From NCBI GenBank assembly GCA_002633005.1, contig NMRA01000510.1, positions 1 through 61,977 of the forward strand: a stretch of DNA of 61,977 nt, read 5' to 3'. Below are positions 37,498 to 49,600 of this stretch, one piece after another. This DNA comes from Phoronis australis (taxonomy: Eukaryota; Phoronida; Phoronidae). The notes beneath the pieces are model-generated. The model searched no databases and was not told the origin of the DNA. It saw only the letters and a list, made by a program, of their open reading frames with translations. Position 1 is the stretch's first letter. The number at the start of each line of letters is the position of its first letter. A program made the translations under genes and the position numbers.

Positions 37498-37748
37498 ACA
37501 TGTTTCAGCGTTTATTAAAACACCATCCTCAGAAGCAAAAACGGTGGCCACCTTGCTCAAGGCCCAACAAGTAATGGTACACAGGCACAGTCAGTTACAA
37601 GGGAGTAACAGTAGACTAGACTGACCATGACAACCTGTTCCCTGTAACTGACTGTGTCTGTGTAACATTACTTGTTGTTGGGTCTATATCAAGGTGGCCT
37701 CTGTGTAATGCTTCTGAGGATGGTGTTTGAATAAGCGCTGAAACATGT
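37498..37748. mobile_element. Foldback element with about 110-bp arms
   Basis: The left arm begins acatgtttcagcgtttatt and runs through 'caccatcctcagaag', 'caaggccc.aacaagtaatg' to 'cagtcagttacaaggg'. The right arm is its complement in reverse order, ending cgctgaaacatgt. The spacer is only about 30 bp. The arms are imperfect (roughly 80-85% by eye). RNA from either strand would fold into a long hairpin. No ORF and no clear target-site duplication. Confidence 0.75.
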
Positions 37749-38354
37749 AGGTGGATAAGTCTATAGCATGACTGACCTACTGTTGAAAATGTCAGATACT
37801 CCTGGGTTGATTTACAAGGGAAGAACAATATATTGCTCACTGATATTTGCCCTGTTTGTCAATTTCTTGGTGTCAACCTTGCAACTTAAAATGCGATGAT
37901 GAAACAGGTTTGCTTGAATTACTATGATAATCATGAATTACGCAATACCTAGGATGTGATATTGCGACTTGTACATTTGCACACAGAGAAGCAAAAGTGT
38001 GTGACACGAGTTGCATTGTGGGAACATTTCTTGGAATGAGAGTGATGCTCTACTGTTTCAGGACAGGTCTATTTACTGTGCTCATGGTATTGTTGATTTT
38101 TTTCCTTGCGTTGATGTTATATCACACAGGATTCCACTTGGTTAGATGCCAAGTAATATGCATTGATTGTCAGATACACGTTCACATTTTTACGATATTT
38201 AACTCTTATGGTTTTAATTCCCAAAAATCATACCAGCACATTTTTGTTTCTCATTAGGTCTTGTCCTGTGAAAAAATCTGTCTTGTAGATGGGTTAAGTC
38301 TTTTGCTGAGAAAATTAGCAATGCAAAGTGACCATAGTGAGATGAAGTGTCTTA

Positions 38355-38901
38355 GGGCTGTTCCAGTAAAATCTGTATGGGAGGGGGGAGGCTCCTTTTT
38401 TCGCACCCACCACCCATATTTTTCATTTATTTCTTCAGCTTACCACCCGCAATTTTTTATAAGTTTGAAATGCAACCACCCGTAATTTTTTTTGTTCTTG
38501 TGGTTGACTGCACAGGCGCTTGAGTTTATCTGTTCCTCCATCACCACTAACGTCATTCATTACTATGAAAACATATGTTTCTTATATATGGTTATTAGCC
38601 ATCGAGAAATTTGAGCACCTGTGGTTGAATGGTGTTATGGGCGTGCCGATGAGGAGATCGGAGGGAGTGCAAGTTGCAATTTTGTTTCAGTTTTTGATTC
38701 TGTGCAGATTGTTTATAAAATTTACTAAAATTACCCACCATCAAACATTTATGGCCCAATGAAACAACAACGACCTGTAAATTTTTATTTTTTTGAAGTA
38801 CGACCACCAGCCATTTTGAATTTAAATCAAACGCAACCACCCATAAATTTTTATTTCAGTTGCCTTCCCCCCCTCCCACACAGATTTTGCTGGAACAGCC
38901 C
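38355..38901. mobile_element. PIF/Harbinger-like MITE (547 bp)
   Basis: Terminal inverted repeats of about 34 bp with two mismatches start gggctgttccag(t/c)aaaatc. The element is flanked by the 3-bp repeat TTA on both sides (38,352-38,354 and 38,902-38,904). TIRs beginning GGG and a TWA target duplication are the hallmark of PIF/Harbinger. There is no transposase ORF, so it is non-autonomous. Inside, 'accaccc(g/a)taattttt' recurs near both ends, extending the inverted symmetry. Confidence 0.82.
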
Positions 38902-38904
38902 TTA

Positions 38905-40535
38905 GGGCAACGCTTTTCAAACATTTTTTTATGCTGAGGTACTTGACATGTTGAAAAATTCAGTCTGTCCCTGCATGGAGACCATGAACTTAAGTCTTCT
39001 AACCTTAGTTAGGATTATAGTATGTTCCGAACATCTGAAACTCCTACTTTCATTGATACCTCATTTTGCCTCAATTTTCTAGTCTGCAATGTGTGTATTC
39101 AAATATTTTTGTGCTGTAACCTAAATTGTTGTTGTCAATTAAAACATAATTTTGTGCACACAATTATCTGTTTGTCTCTTTTTTACACTCAAATGCTCTT
39201 GGTGACAACATAACGTCAAACACACTTGGAAGTGAGGACATGCAGAGCACACCTAGGCTATTAAATTGGGACACTTTGCTTATTAACATGATATCATGGA
39301 TAGCAAAAACGATTGTCTTTACCTCCTTGATTACAAATTTGTAGGATTTGAGTTGTTCCATCCACAATCAAGGAAATGCGACATAAGGTGATTGTTCAGG
39401 AAGTTGGCAGCTGAGTGGAGGAATCACATCACTTAACTCTTATAGGCCTATGTGTAAAGCGTTCTAAATACACGCTGGCCCTGGTGTGCCAGGGCCAGCA
39501 AATTTGCGGCGGGCCAGTTACTTTTAAAAGTTAACTTGGCACCTGAGCCAGTAAATTTTCAGACTTATTTGCTGAAGTTCGAAAACTGTGTATAAACTGG
39601 CTGCTTGAAGTACTACTACAATCAAGCAGTGATTACAAATTAGCTGGCCGTGCTGCACGGAATGATTGCTCTCCCACAATCCTTTGTGAATATAGGGTCT
39701 CGCTGTCCATAAAATGTCAATTGCCAAAATGTTGACCCAGCAATTTTGTTTACTGTAAAGCTTGCATTTGGAAATTCATTGTATGTCTATTTGATTACGA
39801 GAACAAAATTAATTTGGTTGCAACCTTCAGCATTTCTCATCATTCAAGATGGCGACATCCGCGGTTTTGAATTGTGTCCAATTTTAATCTTGTGAACATG
39901 ATGGCTATTTGGAAAGTGCAATGTGTCGTTTCTAATGTTTTGTGGGGCGTAGAGTCCATTTCTGGTATTATTTCATGGATGCAAGGTCAAACTAAAGGGT
40001 TAACTTAGAAGTCAAAGGACAAATTAGACTGATATAAGAAAAATCCACCTCTTTTGATGGACTCCGGCAAAATGTTAATGTGTGAGAAATGCTGAATTAA
40101 TATTGGATTTGGTATGTAGTCCATACAGGTTTTAAGTAGACAGTGTCTGCAGTGTACACATGTTACATGCAGGACTATATGATCACATTTTGGTTCTGTT
40201 TTATTATTTGTTGTAAATGAAATATCAATTACATTACTGTACATTGATTTTTAAAATCCCAATGAATGAAGTGGCAATGTAGATCATCCTTCATTAATAT
40301 TGAAGTAAGCGTATACACAGAGCTGTGCGTTTCTATGTATTCAGGTTTTGTTATGCTGGTAGCTTATTGCAACTACAATTTATATTCAAATTCAATATGC
40401 TTTCTTGAATACAGAGATAGATTGGAAAACACACGTATTCACTATTTTGAATGAGATGTACACAGACTGAAAGCCATTGAGGCCCTTATAATTAAATTTG
40501 AATATTAATTCCCAAGACATGCATCTCCATAGAAT
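38905..40535. other. Non-coding stretch beyond the SLAIN 3' end
   Basis: No recognisable ORF. It holds a perfect hairpin at 39,475-39,498 (10-bp arms ctggccctgg / ccagggccag, 4-nt loop) followed by a second short inverted pair around 'ttacttttaaaagttaa'. Confidence 0.4.
39475..39498. repeat. Perfect 10-bp hairpin
   Basis: ctggccctgg, loop tgtg, ccagggccag. It is not followed by a T run, and nothing suggests a histone-type or ncRNA context, so its role is unknown. Confidence 0.85.
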
Positions 40536-40541
40536 TTTATT
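40536..40541 (-). terminator. Candidate poly(A) signal for SLAIN
   Basis: On the minus strand AATAAA lies about 120 bp past the proposed SLAIN stop codon (40,661-40,659). The distance is normal for a short 3' UTR and supports the small terminal exon. It is inferred from position only. Confidence 0.45.
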
Positions 40542-40658
40542 TTTGTACACACCTTTTGTCCACACAGCACGCTTGATTAGAGAGGCCTTTAGAGAAGCTT
40601 CAATAACGTACCTTTAAGGGAAAATTCTGACTTATGCTCTCCTTACTTAATGTGTGTC

Positions 40659-43600
40659 TTACTTACTATTCTCTGGCAGAACGGGTCTAAAAACAAAATA
40701 TTAAATGCTTTTTACAATAAATTATATTTGTTCAAATATACCACGGTACAAAGCGAGATAATAATGGTGTACATCTCGTATTACAGCACACAGCTGCAAA
40801 TTCAGACACGCTTAAGGTTATGAGTAGCCTAAGAAAAATGACAAAATTGAACCAACATCGAAACTTTTGCATTGAAAAGGTGCTTTAAGGAAAATGTGGA
40901 TAAAATGAAAATGAAAATATGAAACATTTTTTGAGATTTAATCTTGAACATTTATATTATTCTTGGTGCCATTATTATTTGCAAGGAATGTATCTTTCTT
41001 TTTTGTTTATTGTACTAGTATAAAGATATGGTGACGTGACCTCATCAACAACATAATAGTAAAAGGTAAAGAATCCAATTCTACAGGCTTAATTCTACTT
41101 TAAGAAAACTCATTTAAATTCTAGTTTTGTAGTTATTTTACTAAATGCACACACTTGTCAGTACAGTTTACTCGTAACCTTAAACGTGTGCTTGTTAAGT
41201 AATTTTTGGCCAAACTAGATGGGACTAGTCTCCTTGGGGTCCGTTTCGTGAAAGTGACACAAGACAGAAATTTGGTCTTTCACTCCCACTTCGCAATTTC
41301 TGGAAAGGTGCCAAGTAATTATGAGCACATCACAAACTTAAAAATAATATATTATCAAAGACTTGGAACTTTTGCACAAGTGAGATTTAGTTATTTTTCA
41401 GAACTAGTTGAGTGGAGTGTAAGGCAAATTTCTGACTTAATCTGGAGTCAATTTTCATGGAACAAGCTTCAGGACATCACACACACTAAATACCAAAGGG
41501 AAACTGCCACCCTACATCAACTAGCAAAGTGAAATTTAAAGAAACATGAATTAATAAAACAGTTTCAGCTTTGTTCTCAAAATTTTTGTTTAAAGTTTAC
41601 CAACAGTTTGTACAAGGTGCAAGACTTGCTGGCATCCCGCGTACATTTCACTGGGTATTTAACACTTGTAATGGTGGTGCAGCACCGCTAATGGTATATA
41701 TTACAACTCTCCAAAATGTAAAATCAATTGACATTGTTTACAGTCTGCTTCGTTACCTACAACTGGCGACAGCAACTGCACTCAAAAGCTAAATAAACTG
41801 TATACAAAACTACTCTGTAATGCTTTTTTGACTAACATTCCTTGTTCTTCTACATGACTAATAATGATTTTAAAGGCTGCAATTGTATACATTTGGAACA
41901 GCTATCACAAAGTTATCGCATTAAACTGACCATCTCAATAAACAATAAGCAAGGTAATTATATTAAAATGGTTCAGTCTTTGTTCTGCATTAATTCTTGT
42001 ACAAAATTACTGGTTTGAACTACTTTTTTCAGAATTTTGAGAAAAGTGTTTGGTATCACGCACTAAAAATTGATCTGAATACAGAAGTTGTACTGCATTG
42101 GTAGAAATGTATTAATCAAATTGATCTGAATACAGTAGTTGTACTGCTTTGGTAGAAATGTATTAATCAAAATTCATAATTGACGACCCACATTTGATAC
42201 TATTGACTCCATTCTTCACGACATTTGAAAATACGACCAAAATTAATACTGCCACGCATAACCACCACATTCCAGAACCCACATAAATTCTCCCCAAAAA
42301 CCAAATCCATAAGGTAAACGATGCTTACTTCCACTGTAGAAAATTGGTCGGATGAAATTGAGAAATCAGTCAACAGCTGACCACACTAGTGCAAGTCACT
42401 GGCTACATGTTGATTTACAACAAAGTATGTGACCACTCATCAACAAGGAGTAGAGCTGACAAGAGCAATGAGCCACTTGAACCACTCTTGAGCAAGTTCT
42501 GTTTCAATATAATAACATTATCAACAGGGGAAGTTTTTATGACCTGTTCTTTTCATATAGCATTAACAGGAACACCTAGCACAAACACAGTACATGAATC
42601 CATCTTGCATTGTTGATGTACCATGTCCTGCTAGTTCATAGTAGACAGCCTATCCAGTGGACACACTCATAAATACTAATGGCTGGCTTAAATCCTGCGG
42701 CTGCTCTCGAAAACTCTGGAGCCATATCCAAAACACTGACCAACCCTTCTAATGGCTGTGAACCCATGCTCAAACTGCGTAAACACCAACCCAGATAAGT
42801 AAATGAGGCTGGCAAGCATTGCCCAGACCTACTCTGTTAGCAGCGCTAAGAATGAGTCATAAATGATCGCGTTCATCAGCTGTGATTACAGCAGTCAGGC
42901 ATCAGTACCTGATCTCCCACATACATGATTACAGAATACTACGACTACATTTTTAGATCCAGTCTGTGGATGTTTTGGGTTCAATTCAAACAAAATTTCT
43001 TTGCGACCTTTGACACTTTGACCACAGCACTTAATGAGTCTGTCCACTGGACAGATTCTTACACTGCATTACTTGGGCATCACAGACACAATGTTTTTAA
43101 GACACACACAGAGACTCTTTCTGAATTATCAACCAACAATTTGTGCCTTCCAGGACTTCAACACAGACTTGCATCAAACCTCTTCCTTGAATACCTAATA
43201 GCATCCCTCCTTCCAACTGTCATCCGCTTGTCTTACCCTGTTTGTTCTCGGTGACGGAATCCCCGACCTTGCAAATGAAATCATCATATCACGAAAGCTT
43301 CCAAGACAACAAGGAATAAAAATGAACTGGTCAATAATCTGAAGGGCACCAATTACACGAACGAATGACAAAAATTTCAGAAGAATCTTAAGTTTATACC
43401 CAAGACAAGAGTTAATAAAATTAAACCTTCATACAAGAATGCTGTTCAGAAATTAATAGTCTTTAATCTTCCCTAAAGGGACACTGCACTCCTGGTGGGA
43501 TTTGCAGTGCTCATTAAGGCTATGTAGGGACCGAGAAACGTGTCCAAATTACGCTGATGTTGGAACAACATGTCTCAGATATAGCCAATAGGATTCATAT

Positions 43601-46600
43601 GAAACTTTCAGATACTATGCTTTATGCACTGGTCTCCAAAACTGTTAGGAATTGTTTCACTTTTGTATGAAGGGCAACAAAAATACGACATTTAGGATTT
43701 TCATGAAAAAGCCCAAAATTTATATAAAACGGTACCAAAATAATTCAGGAAATTGTAACAAGGTTTTTGAGATTTCACCTTGAACATTCATCACAAATAA
43801 TATTTGTTGACATGTCATTGATACTGCTGGTTTGCTATTAAAATTACTACTTTTCTTTTCTTGTTAAACTTTACTAAACAGACATGGTCACGAGACCCAA
43901 TTAATGGCCGAGTGATATAAAGCCATAATTTAAATGCTACAAGCCTTCTACTTTCAAAAAATACACTTTTGCAGAGTTAAAATCCATAATTTTGTAGACA
44001 CTTGGCTTAATACGCGTACTTGTCAATAAGGTTGTACATAACCTTAAGAAGCAGTCTAACAATGTGATAACAAGGCTATATGTCAAAACCTTGCAAGTGG
44101 TAGTCACACGAAATTTAAAACAAGGTGAGGGGTAAGCTAATCATCCATGCACAGGTGGCCGATTTACTGACGAGAAAAGCAATAACTGAAAACAGTGCCA
44201 CTATATTCAGAAAATAGGCATTCCATTATTATTGATGACTGCCAAGCATAGGTGTGTCCAGAGTAAAGTGGCTTATGACACAGTCTACAATCAATTTAAT
44301 GAAATGTGAATATAAGCAATTTGCCTGAACACATATTTCATTTGGTGGTAGCAAGAACAAATCACTGGCACAAATATTCAATTCGTAAAAAACTGCATTC
44401 AGTGGATTAGTTGAATGTCATCCTGGTACTGTCACATACCTCCTGGGTGCAGGTATGCCTGAACCCCGTCCACTGCCTGGCCGAGGTATACTGCTGCGAC
44501 CCGCAGGGGATGCAGACCTGCGTGGTGAAGAGGGCGCCAGTGTTTTGAGTGCTGGGGATCCTGGTCGAGCCGGCGATGACTTGGGGTTGAGCTGGCCTGT
44601 AGAGTGATTGAGTGTCAGACCACCACGGCCACCACGCCTTCCTGGTGACAGCTTGGAGTCACTCTCCACATGTCGCAGGCCACTAGGCTTAGCAGGCTCT
44701 ACAAACACACAATATGTGGGAATTAATGCTCAACATAATCTGAAGAGCTGGCCTCAAGATAGGCAAGTATTGCCGTACCAATCCTGCATATATTTCTTGG
44801 TAAAGCAGGAAGTGTTGCCATCTACACCAGCACATAATTATGAATTCAAGACACAATGGTACAGTAAGAATTTTACTAATTCAACAATAGCTTGTATGAG
44901 AGAAAAAGGCCAATCAGTCATCAGACCTGAAGCCATAGAGTAAAGGAAATTAGTTTGTGAATATTGTTCACCATTTTATTGAATCTTGGCTTCCACCACT
45001 AGGTGTGTGTATACAGTAAAATGCAGAAGCCTTGTTAGTGTATAACGTTCAACGAGTGAAACTTTCTACAGTTGAAACTTCGTTTTGTACGATTGTTTGA
45101 AGTTCAGATTAAAAAGAGCAGCTTTTATCTTTCACAAATTAAAACACATTGCAAACTTTCAAGCATAAAATTGATTTCTCACACCACCAATTTCTGACTT
45201 TCTGTCAAAAAGGAATACAAGAAGAGCTTTGGAGAGCGTAGCACACCGTTGGAGTAATGCAATAAACATAGCAATAAAGCAACATAGCAACTGCTCTGGT
45301 CCAAGAACAAGCTAGTGTGACTGTTTACTACACAATATTTTGACTCGTTCATATTAAAGGATTGTACTTCATTAAGGGGCACAGAGAGGCTCATGGTACC
45401 TGTTTATGAGGACTAACGAATGTAAATATTATGTGATACAAAGTAGCAAGACTACGGTTCCGAAGGCTGACAAAAAAGAAAAAGTAAGATTGAAATCGGA
45501 ATCAATCAAGATCAAAATCTACCCTATTACAAACTAACCTTAAACCAAAGTTTCTGGCTTCAGTCACAACAAACAACTGTGGCTACTCAAACATTCTTGA
45601 AAATATCACCGAGTTGGTATTCATGAAATGATTTTTCTAAATTTTCTCTTCAGCCTCAACTTAAGACAATATATTGGTTTTACAATTTGTTGGACTGAAG
45701 ACAAAAGACAAGTTTTATGAAATGAGCCAAGATCGACTCGTCACATAAAGGGCATCTACTTCAAAAAGCACAAAAACTTCTGCTTTAAATTTCAATGCCT
45801 AAATCTCATCTTTCCCCTACAAAGTCCTCGACAACTGTGATACACATAATAAAGTCTACCTCTGGCATTGTTCTCAAGGTACTGACTGCCATAGGGGCTC
45901 TCTGTAGGTGAACTACCACTCGAGTGTGAACTTGCTGACGCCACGCTGTTCTTACTCTTGCTTAGTCTCCTGGTGAGTCTGGGGTCATAGGTCGAGTCTG
46001 TACGCGGTGAGCAAGAGGATGGTTAGTAATGTGCCAAGAAACACAACACGCAGAGCACTGAGTGAGCAGAAAACGTGTAGTGAAGTTACATACACGATCT
46101 CACAAGTGAAAGACGCGTGCATCTGCACATGTCCACTCAGAGTGAAAATGTCGGCAAGGTCAAGTGATTTTCTGAGATCAGCCTCAGCATGGAATTGGAC
46201 CAGGAACCATGCAGTCACAATCTGCTGGCGAAGCTAAATCCCACTCGATAAATGGCAGTGTATTTTCAAGCATTTAACTGGTAAATTCACAAGCCTTGAT
46301 TTCAGTGAATGTTTGCAGGCAACAGTGAGAACTGGTGATTTGTAATAAGATCACAAAAACAATTTTTCTTCTTTATAGTTTTGGTCAAAGACAATAACTT
46401 CAAGAAGTGCATCCCGTTCAACAATAATCCCGATAATACGTTTTTCAAACCTAAAATCGATAATGTTCTTTTAAGTAAACTTCAGTTTGTCCATTATGAA
46501 CCAGTACACAAAGTCTTGTCTAATACAACTTGCATGAATTACACAAACTCAATTTCCGTTCATTGCCAAACAACTTTTTTCCAGGCTCAAAACGGCATGA

Positions 46601-49600
46601 TGAATTTGAGATTCAGAAATCCGCTTATTATATCTTGAGTCCTTGCTAAAATTGAAGATATTATCAAGTAATGAGAGAATTATCAATGACTTATTATAAC
46701 TGTCTTCAATGCCTTGCTCTTAATTTCTGCATTGCACAAACCACACAGTTGTACTTGGAAGTACAACCGATAGCCAAGATTTGCTCACAGAGATATTTAC
46801 CAACAACAGACATGAGAACCTATCTGGTTGAACGGTAGATCAAGTAAATATCTATTGTGTGGCAATATAATGGTAGCCACATAATCACTCTTGAATTACA
46901 TGGGGAATTAATTTTTCACCCATTAGGCACAAGAAAGTAAAAATTGGTTCTGGTCTGTGTTTTCTTGAAAATTGGAACGATGCATAATTTTTATTTGTTG
47001 ATATTTTAAAAAGGAATAAAGTCCACCAATACCAGTCCAAAGGGGTCGGGATCTTTTTTCCCCAACATCACGTAACCCCAGCTGAAATGGGTTGGGTCTT
47101 TTTTTCCTTTCTTTAAACAGTGAGGCACAGACTTAAAATTGAGTCTGTGCAGACGTGAAACAATTTTGAGCTATTTTTGACCTTAAATGAAGACTAGACC
47201 AGTTAGTGTACAGTTCCCGCTCATGCGCACGAGTTAAGGTTGTCATCAGATTTTGGCACTGAACTTGTGTGGTAATTGCTGTCGGATCAAATCCTGGCTA
47301 TGCCACATCGCACCAAGCAACACTTTGTCAGTCATATTCACACAACAGATAGCTGATACAAAGCCACCACTCACTGAAGGCAACTCTACACTGTCCTACT
47401 TACCATCGAATCTGCCGGGACTTGACCTGTTTGAACTCTGTGGTGATGAGCTGTCCACATCGTTTAGAGACAAAGGTGGCACTGCACCGCTGCCATGGTT
47501 ACTACTGTTGGAGCGCGCACTTGCCCGTAAACCTACAGTGGAAAACAACAAGTTGAGGTCACTTTTGTAAGGTGACTATACCTCCGCTAAACAACAAAAG
47601 ATGTTTGATAAAGAAGAACGGCAATGACAAACAAAGCCGACATGATCTACTGCATAATCACCTTTTAACAACACCCATCACATCAGGGAAAACATAGTCA
47701 TCAATAAAATAGCGTCAACAAAATTTTTTTGTGACAGGTTTAAACATGAATATTTAAAAGCTGTACCACAGTACGCGGTCTATGGACACAAAACAAGAGC
47801 AACGCAAAGCATTGAAATGCGCCCATGACTGCACTGCAAACACGAATCCATCGCAGTTGGCGACTTGGCAAAAGTCCCAGCTCACCAAACGAAATCTGAG
47901 GTCGCCAATTGAAATGTGAGGTTGCCAAAATGGCGTAAAAATTGGCGACTAAAAAAAATCAAAAAGGGGTGTACAGTTGTACCGTGCCCCATTCTCAGAA
48001 TCTTACGCATACATCTCCAACGTAAATGTTCATTTCTACTCACGAACGAACATGGAATGCAGACAATCACATACACTGGTAGCTCTTATTTCACTGATCT
48101 TGCCCTATCTTTGCCAAACAATTCTGACTTCCGTCTGTTTACTTCCTGTTACAATTTAAGCGTGTTTGATATGTCCTGACAGGTGTGGTGGCAAATGCTC
48201 TGATTTCACAAAATAAACGGAACAATTGTTAATCGAAGGTATAAAATGAATCTAGGGAAACTTTTGGCAATTGAAACTTTGGAAGTCAACACGGATTTTG
48301 AAATGAAGTTAGGGAGAATTATTGCCTGACTTTGATACTCGCAGTGGCGAGGCGACTTGAGATTTTTCCCAGGTCGCCAAACCTAATCTGAGGTCACAGG
48401 TCATCAAATCTAGCGCTGCCGTGGTTCACAAGGCTACATTATGTGTCTGACACATGGTTACAACACTCAAGAAACACAACCCCATACTGCGGTACTGAGA
48501 CACCTATCTACAAGTAATGCATGAAGCACAAGCCTATAGCCATATTGTGGTTCACATGCCTTCATTATGTCCTAACACAAGATACAAGACCCTTGAAGCA
48601 CAAGCCCACAGTGACATTGTGGCTCACAAGCTTTCATGATGTGCCTGACACAGGATACAAGACTCTTGAGGCACAAGCCCATAGCGACACCGTGGTTCAC
48701 AAGGCTACATTATGTGGCTGACACATGGCAAAAGACCTGAGAAACACATACTGTGCCAACTGACACAACTATCTACAAGTAATGCACAAGGATACTCACT
48801 ACCAGATCGCCTGGGTGAAGCGACGGGAGAATAGCTCTGACGTAAGCCTAGAACCCGAACAGAGAGAGAGAAAGATGTGAGATGAGTGGAAGGTGCATGA
48901 GGAGACAGTAAGCTGTGCTCATTCCAAGCTCAAAGACTAGACAGACTGAAAAGTCAGCCCAGTCAGCCTGTTATACCAACAGATGGAGCCATGCAATTTT
49001 TTTCAAGTACGCTTGAAGGTGCTCGATTTTTGAAAATTCTCATTTCTAAATCAAACTACAAAGCACATGTGATAGAATACTTAAAACTTTACCATGCACA
49101 AGTCTCTGATGAATGATGCAACAGAGCCTCCTATTGGTCTTTATCCCAGCACAGGAATCATAAGCATATACAAAGTTATTCTTGGTGATAACCTGTGATC
49201 TATGGCTCAGCTTAGAAAGGACACAACAACACTTAAAGGGGATGAGACTGTTTTTGACGTTACGTTTAGTAAAAATAAAGATCCCTGGCTAACTTGAAAA
49301 TACATTTTTCTGTATTAATTACCGTTCACCTGGCTTAAATTTAATAACCATACAGGCAAAAGTCATCATCATGTTTCTGCATTTACTTCTAATACAGAGA
49401 CATCTTGATTACTACTCAACACACTGTGTGTGGGTTATTCATGTTTGCTCAATGGAAGTAAATGCAGAACCAAGATGGTGCCTATTGCTGGGTTGTTAAC
49501 ACCAGTTTCTGGTGTTCCATGGATTGTATGTACTCACCAAGGGGACAGTAATTAACATGGAACCAGGCAACTTCCTAATTACTAAAATTAACATAAAAAA

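Noticed and set aside
44608-44943. 111-codon plus-strand ORF
   Set aside because: Its first third is antisense to SLAIN exon 8 and the rest is intron.
48420-48780. CRISPR-like array
   Set aside because: Units are about 75 bp, degenerate and without unique spacers, in a eukaryotic intron. It is an ordinary minisatellite-type repeat.
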